DNA of 6,410 bases. Source: JBLMZW01 sp050259035 (GTDB lineage: Bacteria; Bacillota; Syntrophomonadia; Syntrophomonadales; DTU052). This document shows positions 1-5,325 of the stretch, piece after piece. The number at the start of each line of letters is the position of its first letter. Positions within the stretch are counted from its first letter, which is position 1. The position numbers were made by a program, and so were the translations under genes. The stretch lies in contig JBLMZW010000101.1 of the NCBI GenBank assembly GCA_050259035.1, positions 1-6,410 on the forward strand. The letters run 5' to 3'. The notes under the pieces were generated by a model that had not been told where the DNA came from, searched no databases, and worked only from the letters and a program-made list of their open reading frames with translations.

Positions 1-235
1 ATCCAGTTGCCCTAACCCGCCGCTGGAAGTCGGTCTCAACTGCGCCGGGTGTTGCATTGGCTCGTCGAATGTCGCTTCGTTAGCTGTTTAACCCAGCCCA
101 TAAGCAGCGTCCCTTTAAAAATACAAGTATCAAAAAGATGGGAACCAGCCACATCGATTGCGGTGTTAGCCGGATTATGATACCGAAAGCTCTTCCGCAG
201 GGTCAGTCGACATACGGTAGTTTTTTGATTAGAAA
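1..235. other. Unassigned region, possibly a structured RNA or decayed element
   Basis: No gene can be supported here. The first ~100 bases look more GC-rich than the following AT-rich leader. Short stems can be drawn on the + strand: GGGT 47-50 with ACCC 91-94 enclosing GCT 60-62/AGC 82-84 and CGAA 66-69/TTCG 76-79; and TGCGG 159-163 with CCGCA 195-199 enclosing AGC 168-170/GCT 189-191 and CGG 171-173/CCG 183-185. TACCG 181-185 can instead pair with CGGTA 215-219, just before a T6 run at 221-226. Such stems also occur by chance. I compared it by eye with tmRNA, RNase P RNA, SRP RNA, 6S RNA, group II intron domain V and common riboswitch cores and saw no match. Several frames stay open for 50-77 codons on both strands but lack start codons and recognisable protein sequence. 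A decayed insertion sequence or the 3' part of an RNA gene that starts upstream are both possible. Confidence 0.3.
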
Positions 236-297
236 TTGAATCGGGGGGTAAAGATACTGTTAGTAAATAACCCTACCTTTTAATACCTATCATCCGT

Positions 298-303
298 TAT
301 AAT
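298..303 (+). promoter_or_regulatory. Probable -10 box of the mrp promoter
   Basis: A perfect TATAAT stands about 55 bases before the mrp start codon. No good -35 hexamer lies 16-18 bases upstream (a 17-base spacer gives ACCTTT), and there is no TG extension, so the promoter would be weak or need an activator. The expected transcription start is near 310. Confidence 0.4.
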
Positions 304-312
304 TAGGTTCAG

Positions 313-327
313 TGGTTAAGATAACCA
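313..327. promoter_or_regulatory. Perfect inverted repeat (operator candidate) in the mrp leader
   Basis: TGGTTAAGATAACCA has two perfect 6-base arms around a 3-base centre. It starts about 10 bases after the TATAAT box, so a bound protein would block the start of transcription. An overlapping imperfect repeat is formed by AATT-A-GGTT (301-309) and AACC-AATT (323-330). The cognate regulator is not identifiable from the sequence. Confidence 0.35.
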
Positions 328-358
328 ATTAAGAATGATTTCAGGGAAGGGTGAAACA

Positions 359-1210
359 ATGGCTGACACTAAAGAACAATGTAAGTCCTGTAGTATGTCC
401 CAGGGGGGGACTTGTACCAGTGAGGCCTGCGATCAACCACAAAAAGCCCTTTATGGCAGTATGAATGATATTAAGAGGGTAGTGGCTGTCATGAGTGGTA
501 AAGGTGGGGTCGGGAAATCGACGGTTACCAGCCTTCTGGCTGTTGCATTAAAGAATTATGGCTATAACTTGGGGGTATTGGACGCAGACATAACTGGTCC
601 AAGTATACCCAGGGCCTTCGGAGTCCCAGGAGGAAAGCTGCAGGCTACCGATTTCGGGATAATACCTCCAACATCAGAATCAGGCATTAAAATCATGTCG
701 GTTAACCTTTTTCTGCCTGGAGAGGATGAACCGGTTATTTGGAGAGGGCCTCTTCTGGCAGGGATTATAAATCAGTTCTGGAGTGAAACCGATTGGCGGG
801 AACTTGATTATTTACTGGTTGATTTGCCGCCCGGCACCGGTGATGTCCCACTGACAGTAATGCAGTCGCTGCCCGTAGACGGTATTGTAATCGTATCTTC
901 GCCGCAGGAACTGGTAATGATGGTAGTTAAAAAAGCAATAAAGATGGCGCGTAAAACCCAGACCCCGATATTAGGGATTGTAGAGAATATGAGTCATGCT
1001 ATATGCCCGCACTGTAATGAAAAGGTTGAGTTGTTTGGCCATTCCGATCTGCAAGCCAACGCCGAAAAGCTAGAACTATCAATATTGGGGACCCTGCCCT
1101 GGGATGCTAATGTGCTTAAATCCATGGACAAAGGACAAATAGATCGTTACGAAAACGAGGATATTATAAAGATTGCCAGGGAGATCGAGAAGAACCTCCC
1201 GGCCAGATAA
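359..1210 (+). CDS. mrp: Mrp/ApbC/NBP35-family Fe-S cluster carrier ATPase
   Basis: A 283-residue cytosolic P-loop ATPase of the SIMIBI/MinD class. The family binds a 4Fe-4S cluster at the dimer interface and hands it to apo-proteins. Seen in the sequence: deviant Walker A SGKGGVGKST at residues 46-55; the DADITGPS switch at 75-82; Walker B-like LLVDLPPGTGD at 152-162; and CPHC at 216-219, the conserved CXXC that bridges the cluster between subunits. An N-terminal extension carries C8, C11, C19 and C24 (CX2CX7CX4C), as in NBP35-like members, and probably holds a second cluster. The DUF59 domain of enterobacterial Mrp is absent, as is common in Clostridia. ATG at 359 is chosen because AGGGAAGGG at 343-351 lies just before it; an in-frame ATG at 335 would add eight residues but has no ribosome site. 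A long hairpin follows the gene. It lies upstream of a SufCB-like pair, which supports the Fe-S role. Family confidence is high; the client proteins are unknown. Confidence 0.93.
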   Translation: MADTKEQCKSCSMSQGGTCTSEACDQPQKALYGSMNDIKRVVAVMSGKGGVGKSTVTSLLAVALKNYGYNLGVLDADITGPSIPRAFGVPGGKLQATDFGIIPPTSESGIKIMSVNLFLPGEDEPVIWRGPLLAGIINQFWSETDWRELDYLLVDLPPGTGDVPLTVMQSLPVDGIVIVSSPQELVMMVVKKAIKMARKTQTPILGIVENMSHAICPHCNEKVELFGHSDLQANAEKLELSILGTLPWDANVLKSMDKGQIDRYENEDIIKIAREIEKNLPAR

Positions 1211-1229
1211 GTGTTATTTTAAGAAATTA

Positions 1230-1274
1230 AAGGCAAGGTCTGAGGGAAGCTAGCAACCCTCAAGGTCTTGCCTT
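1230..1274 (+). terminator. Long hairpin downstream of mrp, probable terminator
   Basis: The arms 1230-1246 and 1257-1274 pair over about 17 base pairs with one bulged A and two G-T wobbles; the outer 8 (AAGGCAAG/CTTGCCTT) and the inner 5 (GAGGG/CCCTC) are perfect. The loop contains GCTAGC. The tail AAGTTTAATTT is AT-rich but not a solid T run, so it may terminate incompletely or act mainly to protect the mrp 3' end. Confidence 0.6.
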
Positions 1275-1297
1275 AAGTTTAATTTATAGACAAAGAT

Positions 1298-1309
1298 TAA
1301 TCGTGATTA
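1298..1309. promoter_or_regulatory. Palindrome TAATC-GT-GATTA, possible operator
   Basis: Five-base perfect arms around a 2-base centre, upstream of sufC. The same half-sites (TAATC and GATTA) recur 46-48 bases downstream at 1344-1358 with a 3-base centre, suggesting a pair of sites for one dimeric regulator. The binding protein is unknown. Confidence 0.3.
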
Positions 1310-1343
1310 GCCGCATTTACCCCTAACCATCTTTATTATCAGT

Positions 1344-1358
1344 ATAATCATTGATTAT
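1344..1358. promoter_or_regulatory. Perfect 15-base palindrome, LysR-type or Fur-like operator candidate
   Basis: ATAATCATTGATTAT has perfect 7-base arms around one base. Its core TAATCATTGATTA fits the LysR-family box TNA-N7-TNA (T-N11-A with dyad symmetry), and a LysR gene sits at the end of the operon. The 7-1-7 layout and the ATAATCATT core also resemble Fur-family boxes. It lies about 90 bases upstream of the -35 hexamer at 1450, farther than usual for a LysR site. Confidence 0.4.
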
Positions 1359-1449
1359 CCAATTTGAATGATGTAACTCCTTAATAATTCATTTCTTGAT
1401 AGGTTAATTGCATTTGAAAGTGAAAATGGATTGATTTAGTCTGGTTTTC

Positions 1450-1478
1450 TTTACATTCGTAAAACCTTTAGTTATTAT
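1450..1478 (+). promoter_or_regulatory. Sigma-70-type promoter of the sufC-sufB-lysR operon
   Basis: TTTACA (1450-1455) and TATTAT (1473-1478) are separated by exactly 17 bases; each hexamer matches the consensus at five of six positions. Transcription should start near 1485, giving a leader of about 40 bases before the sufC GTG. Confidence 0.7.
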
Positions 1479-1524
1479 TACGTTATATGTTTCATTATCT
1501 GAAAAACAAAAGGAGGCCGCATCG

Positions 1525-2280
1525 GTGCTTGAACTGAGGCATGTCAGTCTCAACTTCAATGGCAATAATGGTGAAGGAAAAGAAGTCTTAAAAGATGTTA
1601 GCCTGAGCCTGGAAAAGGGAAAGCTTTATGCGATTACGGGTCCTAATGGCGGAGGTAAAACTTCGATTGCCAAAGTAATCATGGGAATATATAATCCTAC
1701 CGAGGGCCAGGTTCTGCTGAATGGGGAAGATATTACCGGCTTGAGCATAACCGAACGTGCTCGTAAAGGCCTGGCATATGCCTTTCAACAACCGCCGCGT
1801 TTTAAGGGAATACATGTTGATGATATCATGCGAATAGCCAATGCGGACATCGATACGATAGCCATTCGAACATATTTACGCGATGTGGGTTTGTGTCCGG
1901 AGGATTACGTGGGAAGGGACCTGGGGCCCAGCTTGAGTGGCGGCGAAATGAAGCGTATCGAGGTTGCTGAATTGCTGGCTCGCGAGACTCACCTTACCAT
2001 TTTCGATGAGCCAGAGGCCGGTGTTGACCTCTGGACAATTCAAAAATTGATCGGAATTATTATTAGAAAATTCAAGGGGCAGCAGGATAGAACGGCAGTT
2101 GTAATAACTCACAATGAGCAATTTTTACCCATATGTGACGAAATCATTCTAGTCGCTGACGGGCAGATACAGACTATGGGAGAAGCCAGTTCAATTTGGC
2201 CGGTTATTAGAGGGGACATCGTATGCAAGATGAGAGGCCAATGTGGAGGTACGGGACATGGAACTGAACTCATTAGATAA
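1525..2280 (+). CDS. sufC: SufC-like ABC ATPase of a minimal SUF (SMS) Fe-S assembly system
   Basis: A 251-residue soluble ABC-type ATPase, expected to pair with the adjacent SufB-like protein and drive Fe-S cluster assembly by ATP-dependent shape changes; it is not a transporter subunit, since no membrane protein is encoded nearby. Seen in order: Walker A GPNGGGKTS at 39-47 (K45), Q-loop FQQP at 87-90, signature LSGGE at 137-141, Walker B TIFDEPEAGVD at 158-168 with catalytic-type E162, and switch H196. The D-loop EPEAGVDLW differs from the DEIDSGLD form of canonical SufC and fits the short SufC-like (SmsC) proteins of Clostridia and archaea. The C-terminal tail carries C234 and C240 in a Gly-rich stretch, of unknown use. 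Start GTG at 1525 is fixed by AGGAGG at 1511-1516, eight bases upstream. The last 23 bases overlap sufB, indicating translational coupling. Some annotations would call this simply an ABC transporter ATP-binding protein. Confidence 0.88.
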   Translation: MLELRHVSLNFNGNNGEGKEVLKDVSLSLEKGKLYAITGPNGGGKTSIAKVIMGIYNPTEGQVLLNGEDITGLSITERARKGLAYAFQQPPRFKGIHVDDIMRIANADIDTIAIRTYLRDVGLCPEDYVGRDLGPSLSGGEMKRIEVAELLARETHLTIFDEPEAGVDLWTIQKLIGIIIRKFKGQQDRTAVVITHNEQFLPICDEIILVADGQIQTMGEASSIWPVIRGDIVCKMRGQCGGTGHGTELIR

Positions 2281-3181
2281 AGAACTCCTGGAAGCAGTCG
2301 CAGACTTACACTCTATTCCTACCGGTGCGGTCAATATCCGCAAGGATGGGGAAGGGGTCTTAAGAAAATCCTCAGGGAACATAGAAATTGTGCCTAAGAC
2401 CGACCGGGCGGGTATAGATATCATCGTTAAGCCCGGGACCCGTAATGAAGCGGTTCATATTCCGGTAATTCTTACCAAGAGCGGGTTGAAGGATTTAGTA
2501 TACAACACTTTTATTATTGGTGAAGATTCCGATGTAACCATAGTAGCTGGCTGTGGTATCCATAACAGCGGCGAAAAGAATTCTGAACATGAAGGAGTCC
2601 ACGAACTTATTGTAAAATCAGGTGCACGTGTTAAATACGTTGAGAAACACTATGGACAGGGCCCTGGGAAGGGACAGCGGATCCTTAATCCAACCACCTC
2701 AGTTACGGTAGAGGCGGGAGGTTATATTGAAATGGAATTGGTTCAGATAAAGGGGGTGGACAATACCCGCAGGGTAACCCGAGCCTTTATACATGATAAA
2801 GCGGGGATCAAAATCATTGAAAAACTTCTAACTCATGGGAACCAGGAAGCAGTATCAAGTATTACGCTTGAGTTATTGGGACAAGATTCTTCCGCTCAAG
2901 TTCTTGCCAGGTCTATTGCTCAAGAGCAATCGCATCAGGTCTTTCAAGCCGCGTTAGTAGGGAAGAGCAGGTGTAATGGACATGTGGAATGCGATTCCAT
3001 CATCATGGACCAGGCCCAGATAAGGTCAATTCCTGAATTAACTGCAGAAAGTGCTGAAGCTGTATTAACCCATGAAGCTGCCATTGGACGGATTGCAGGA
3101 GATCAATTAATTAAATTAATGACGCTTGGGCTTAGTGAGAACGAAGCGATAGAAAGAATTATCAGTGGTTTTCTTAGATAG
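2258..3181 (+). CDS. sufB: Short SufB/SufD-family Fe-S scaffold protein (SmsB type)
   Basis: A 307-residue SufB/SufD-family protein, expected to be the scaffold partner of the upstream ATPase in the cytosol. It is far shorter than canonical SufB (roughly 470-490 residues), lacking most of the N-terminal region but keeping the beta-helix-like core and the C-terminal helical part that binds SufC. Seen: GCGIHNSG at 98-105 (C99), ECDS at 244-247 (C245, aligned by eye with the QCDS cysteine of canonical SufB), and the C-terminal THEAAIGRIAGDQL (271-284) followed by GLSENEAIERIISGF, the recognisable SufB/D ending. Start ATG at 2258 is preferred because GGAGGT (2245-2250) precedes it by seven bases; GTG at 2243 in the same frame would overlap that site and add five residues. 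It overlaps sufC by 23 bases. No sufD, sufS or sufU is present, which fits the two-gene SMS type rather than a broken suf operon. Confidence 0.85.
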   Translation: MELNSLDKELLEAVADLHSIPTGAVNIRKDGEGVLRKSSGNIEIVPKTDRAGIDIIVKPGTRNEAVHIPVILTKSGLKDLVYNTFIIGEDSDVTIVAGCGIHNSGEKNSEHEGVHELIVKSGARVKYVEKHYGQGPGKGQRILNPTTSVTVEAGGYIEMELVQIKGVDNTRRVTRAFIHDKAGIKIIEKLLTHGNQEAVSSITLELLGQDSSAQVLARSIAQEQSHQVFQAALVGKSRCNGHVECDSIIMDQAQIRSIPELTAESAEAVLTHEAAIGRIAGDQLIKLMTLGLSENEAIERIISGFLR

Positions 3182-3189
3182 GTGGTGAG
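3180..3189 (+). promoter_or_regulatory. Strong ribosome binding site that fixes the ATT start of the LysR gene
   Basis: AGGTGGTGA matches AGGAGGTGA at eight of nine positions, overlaps the sufB stop codon and ends six bases before the ATT codon at 3195. No other in-frame start fits: TGA at 3186-3188 closes the frame upstream, and the GTG at 3228 has only TAAGG directly against it. Confidence 0.7.
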
Positions 3190-3194
3190 CGAAC

Positions 3195-4085
3195 ATTAAT
3201 CTTGGATTATTTAGAACTTTCATTAAGGTGGTAGAGAATCAGAATCTGTCTCGAACCGCAGAGGAACTAAATATTTCCCAACCGGCGGTAAGTAAACAGA
3301 TACAAACCCTTGAGGATATCTATGGCGTATTATTACTCGAAAGATCAGGACGTAAACTAAAGACCACCGAAGCGGGTGATACCCTTTACTATTGCGCCAG
3401 AGAAATAGTAAAGGTAATTGAGAAAACCAACCGCATTATGGAGGATATTTCTGAGAGCCGTAAAGGGAATTTATTCCTTGGCGCCAGCACTATACCCGGG
3501 CATTATCTCATGCCGCGTTATATAAAAGGCTTCAAAGACCAATTCCCCAATGTAAATATTCAAATGGAAATAGCTGATACGGAAAAGATATATTCACGGG
3601 TAGCAGAGCGAGAATTGGATGTGGGAATCGTTGGTGCCTGGATGAATAACCGTAAGGTAGAAGGGTACCGTTGGATGGATGATGAATTGGTTATTGTGGT
3701 TCCTAAGAACCATCGGTTGGCTAACAGAACTCATATTGAAATGCGTTCCCTTATATCCGAACATTGGATATTCAGGAGCCGTGGATCGGGGACCCGAATG
3801 GCGTCTAAACAGTTGCTTTCCCTTTGCGGAATAAACTGGGAAGAACTGAACATTCAAGCCGAATTAGGGAGTACAGAGGCTGTAGTAGCGGCCGTAGAGG
3901 CTGGGATGGGAATTGCCATGGTATCATCACTGGTGGTCGGACAGTCAGAAAGAAACTGCGTTGCCCTGAAGATTATTGATCAGGGTGCCAAACGCGACCT
4001 CTTTTTAATATATCCTAAACAGAAAATACGACGGAAAACAGTAGAGAAATTCCTGGATTTCCTTATAAACAGCCACCGGCAATAA
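3195..4085 (+). CDS. LysR-family transcriptional regulator, CysL-like, with an ATT start
   Basis: A 296-residue LysR-type regulator when read from ATT at 3195: N-terminal winged helix-turn-helix (recognition region about 17-36, NLSRTAEELNISQPAVSKQI), a linker helix to about 90, and a periplasmic-binding-protein-like effector domain beginning with LFLGASTIPG (93-102). FRSRGSGTR at 193-201 and the GSTEAVVAAVEAGMGIAMV stretch (225-243) resemble the effector domain of CysL/CysB-like regulators, which respond to sulfur metabolites; the true ligand is unknown. Starting at GTG 3228 would remove eleven residues including the start of helix 1, whereas I-N-L-G-L-F-R-T-F from ATT matches the usual LysR beginning (M-x-L-x-x-L/F-R). 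The gene follows sufB by 13 bases and precedes a strong terminator, so it is probably cotranscribed with sufCB, on the same strand rather than divergent as many LysR genes are. It may control its own operon through the palindromes upstream of sufC. Confidence 0.85.
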   Translation: MNLGLFRTFIKVVENQNLSRTAEELNISQPAVSKQIQTLEDIYGVLLLERSGRKLKTTEAGDTLYYCAREIVKVIEKTNRIMEDISESRKGNLFLGASTIPGHYLMPRYIKGFKDQFPNVNIQMEIADTEKIYSRVAERELDVGIVGAWMNNRKVEGYRWMDDELVIVVPKNHRLANRTHIEMRSLISEHWIFRSRGSGTRMASKQLLSLCGINWEELNIQAELGSTEAVVAAVEAGMGIAMVSSLVVGQSERNCVALKIIDQGAKRDLFLIYPKQKIRRKTVEKFLDFLINSHRQ

Positions 4086-4091
4086 TTATAG

Positions 4092-4115
4092 AAGGGCCGC
4101 TAAGGCCCTTTTTTT
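4092..4115 (+). terminator. Intrinsic terminator of the sufC-sufB-lysR operon
   Basis: A 7-base-pair perfect stem AAGGGCC (4092-4098) and GGCCCTT (4104-4110) with a 5-base loop GCTAA runs into seven consecutive T (4109-4115). It lies just after the LysR stop codon. Confidence 0.93.
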
Positions 4116-4127
4116 ATTCCATCTTAC

Positions 4128-4156
4128 TTGTCATTTGCCTTTAAATTTGGTATCAA
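4128..4156 (+). promoter_or_regulatory. Promoter of the polyamine operon
   Basis: TTGTCA (4128-4133), 17-base spacer, then TATCAA (4151-4156) preceded by TGG (4148-4150), an extended -10 motif. It lies between the upstream terminator and the decarboxylase gene. Expected start of transcription is near 4163, giving a leader of about 27 bases. Confidence 0.6.
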
Positions 4157-4189
4157 TAAGAATTAGCTGCTTTGGAAAGGAGATCGCAG

Positions 4190-5299
4190 GTGGCAAACGT
4201 TAACCTGAAAGAACTGAGAAAATACAAAGAAGACTTTGGAACTCCACTGCTGGTAGTCTCCAGTAAGCGTATTGAGGAGAAGTTTCAGATCCTGAAAGAC
4301 TATCTGGGCCGCGTCAAGATGTATTACGCGGTTAAAGCCAACCCCAATCCGGAAATTCTAAAAGTAATCAAATCCTACAATGAGTATTTTGACGTATGTT
4401 CCAGCCATGAAATTGCTCAGGCCAAGAAGCTTGGTGTTCCCGGAGATAACATGATTCATACCAACCCCATTAAGAAGGAAGAGGAAATTATCCGTGCATT
4501 GGAATTAGGAGTAAGATACTTTGTGTTTGACAACGAATATGAACTACAAAAGCTTAGGCCTTATAGGGATCGGGTTAAACTACTTATGCGCGTCAGTTTC
4601 CCCAATCCTGACTGTGTGGTTAACCTTTCATACAAGTTTGGAGTTGACCCTGGTAATGCTGAAAACCTGGCCTTAAAGGCAAGAGAGGCCGGTCTGAAGG
4701 TTGAAGGACTATGCTTTCATGTCGGTTCACAGAGTCTTAACCCCTATAAGTACATTGACGCCATTATTGAATGCCGACGTATATTTAATCTGCTGGCTTT
4801 AAAAGGATTATGTCTGGAGATCCTGGATATTGGCGGTGGGTTCCCGATTGAATATGTGGAAAATATAATCCCCTTAAGGAATTTCTTCGAACCCATTGCA
4901 GAGGCCCTGGACAAGTACTTTGGCAATATCGAAGCGATTGCTGAACCAGGACGGTTTATTGTCGGTGATGCGGTTGATTTAGTGATTACTGTTATCGGTA
5001 AATCAAAACGGAACGACGTTTGGTGGTATTATGTGGACGATGGAATGTATGGCTCTTTTTCAGGAAAAGTGTTTGATCACTGTGATTATTCACTATTATC
5101 AGAGCGACAGGGAACCCGCGAACAATGTATCATAGCTGGCCCCACCTGTGATTCATTTGATATAATTTATCATAACTCAGCAATGCCTCATCTGGAGATC
5201 GGCGATATGCTGGTTATCCCTTCGATGGGCGCTTACACCAGTTGTAGTTCAACTTATTTTAACGGGTTTGCTCCAGCCAGGACCATAATTATTGATTAG
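4190..5299 (+). CDS. PLP-dependent ornithine/lysine-type decarboxylase (fold type III)
   Basis: A 369-residue pyridoxal-phosphate enzyme with alanine-racemase-like barrel plus C-terminal beta domain, expected to decarboxylate ornithine to putrescine (or lysine to cadaverine) in the cytosol. Seen: YYAVKANP at 45-52 with Schiff-base K49; HVGSQ at 177-181 (H177 stacks on the cofactor ring); GGGFP at 215-219; EPGR at 252-255 for phosphate binding; YVDDGMYGSF at 281-290 followed by FDH (D297), the Asp that contacts the distal amino group in ornithine decarboxylases; and GPTCDSFD at 317-324 with catalytic C320 and D321 supplied to the partner subunit. Diaminopimelate decarboxylase is less likely because the D-amino-end binding features of LysA are absent and the protein is shorter. 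Start GTG at 4190 follows AAAGGAG (4176-4182) by seven bases; the in-frame TTG at 4172 has no ribosome site. speE follows after 26 bases, supporting ornithine to putrescine. Ornithine versus lysine preference cannot be decided from sequence alone. Confidence 0.88.
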   Translation: MANVNLKELRKYKEDFGTPLLVVSSKRIEEKFQILKDYLGRVKMYYAVKANPNPEILKVIKSYNEYFDVCSSHEIAQAKKLGVPGDNMIHTNPIKKEEEIIRALELGVRYFVFDNEYELQKLRPYRDRVKLLMRVSFPNPDCVVNLSYKFGVDPGNAENLALKAREAGLKVEGLCFHVGSQSLNPYKYIDAIIECRRIFNLLALKGLCLEILDIGGGFPIEYVENIIPLRNFFEPIAEALDKYFGNIEAIAEPGRFIVGDAVDLVITVIGKSKRNDVWWYYVDDGMYGSFSGKVFDHCDYSLLSERQGTREQCIIAGPTCDSFDIIYHNSAMPHLEIGDMLVIPSMGAYTSCSSTYFNGFAPARTIIID

Positions 5300-5325
5300 T
5301 TTAGATATTAACAGGGAGGAATACT

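Larger units (their letters stand above)
1211..1524. other. Intergenic regulatory region between mrp and sufC
   Basis: No gene is visible in these 314 AT-rich bases. They hold a long hairpin just after mrp (1230-1274), two related TAATC/GATTA palindromes (1298-1309 and 1344-1358), a strong sigma-70-type promoter (1450-1478) and the sufC ribosome site (AGGAGG, 1511-1516). No open frame with a ribosome site was seen on either strand. Confidence 0.7.

Noticed and set aside
1..90. Possible tmRNA tag: an open frame ending NVASLAV and stop at 65-91
   Set aside because: The ending recalls a tag peptide, but no tRNA-like 3' domain, T arm or CCA follows, and the flanks do not resemble tmRNA.
38..270. 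Minus-strand frame of about 77 codons without stops, containing LLMGWVKQL
   Set aside because: It has no usable start codon or ribosome site near its beginning and no recognised family; too weak to call a gene or pseudogene.
1396..1424. TTGATA as a second -35 box upstream of sufC
   Set aside because: No acceptable -10 hexamer lies 16-18 bases downstream.
1588..1815. Minus-strand open frame of 75 codons inside sufC
   Set aside because: It lies wholly opposite a well-supported gene and has no recognisable protein motifs.
1876..2424. Two minus-strand open frames (81 and 77 codons) opposite sufC and sufB
   Set aside because: They are shadows of the sense genes, with no domain-like sequence.
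3594..3857. Minus-strand open frame of 87 codons inside the LysR gene
   Set aside because: The opposite strand encodes a clear LysR effector domain; the frame shows no family motif.
4744..4926. Minus-strand open frame of 60 codons inside the decarboxylase gene
   Set aside because: It opposes the conserved GGGFP region of the decarboxylase and is a chance frame.
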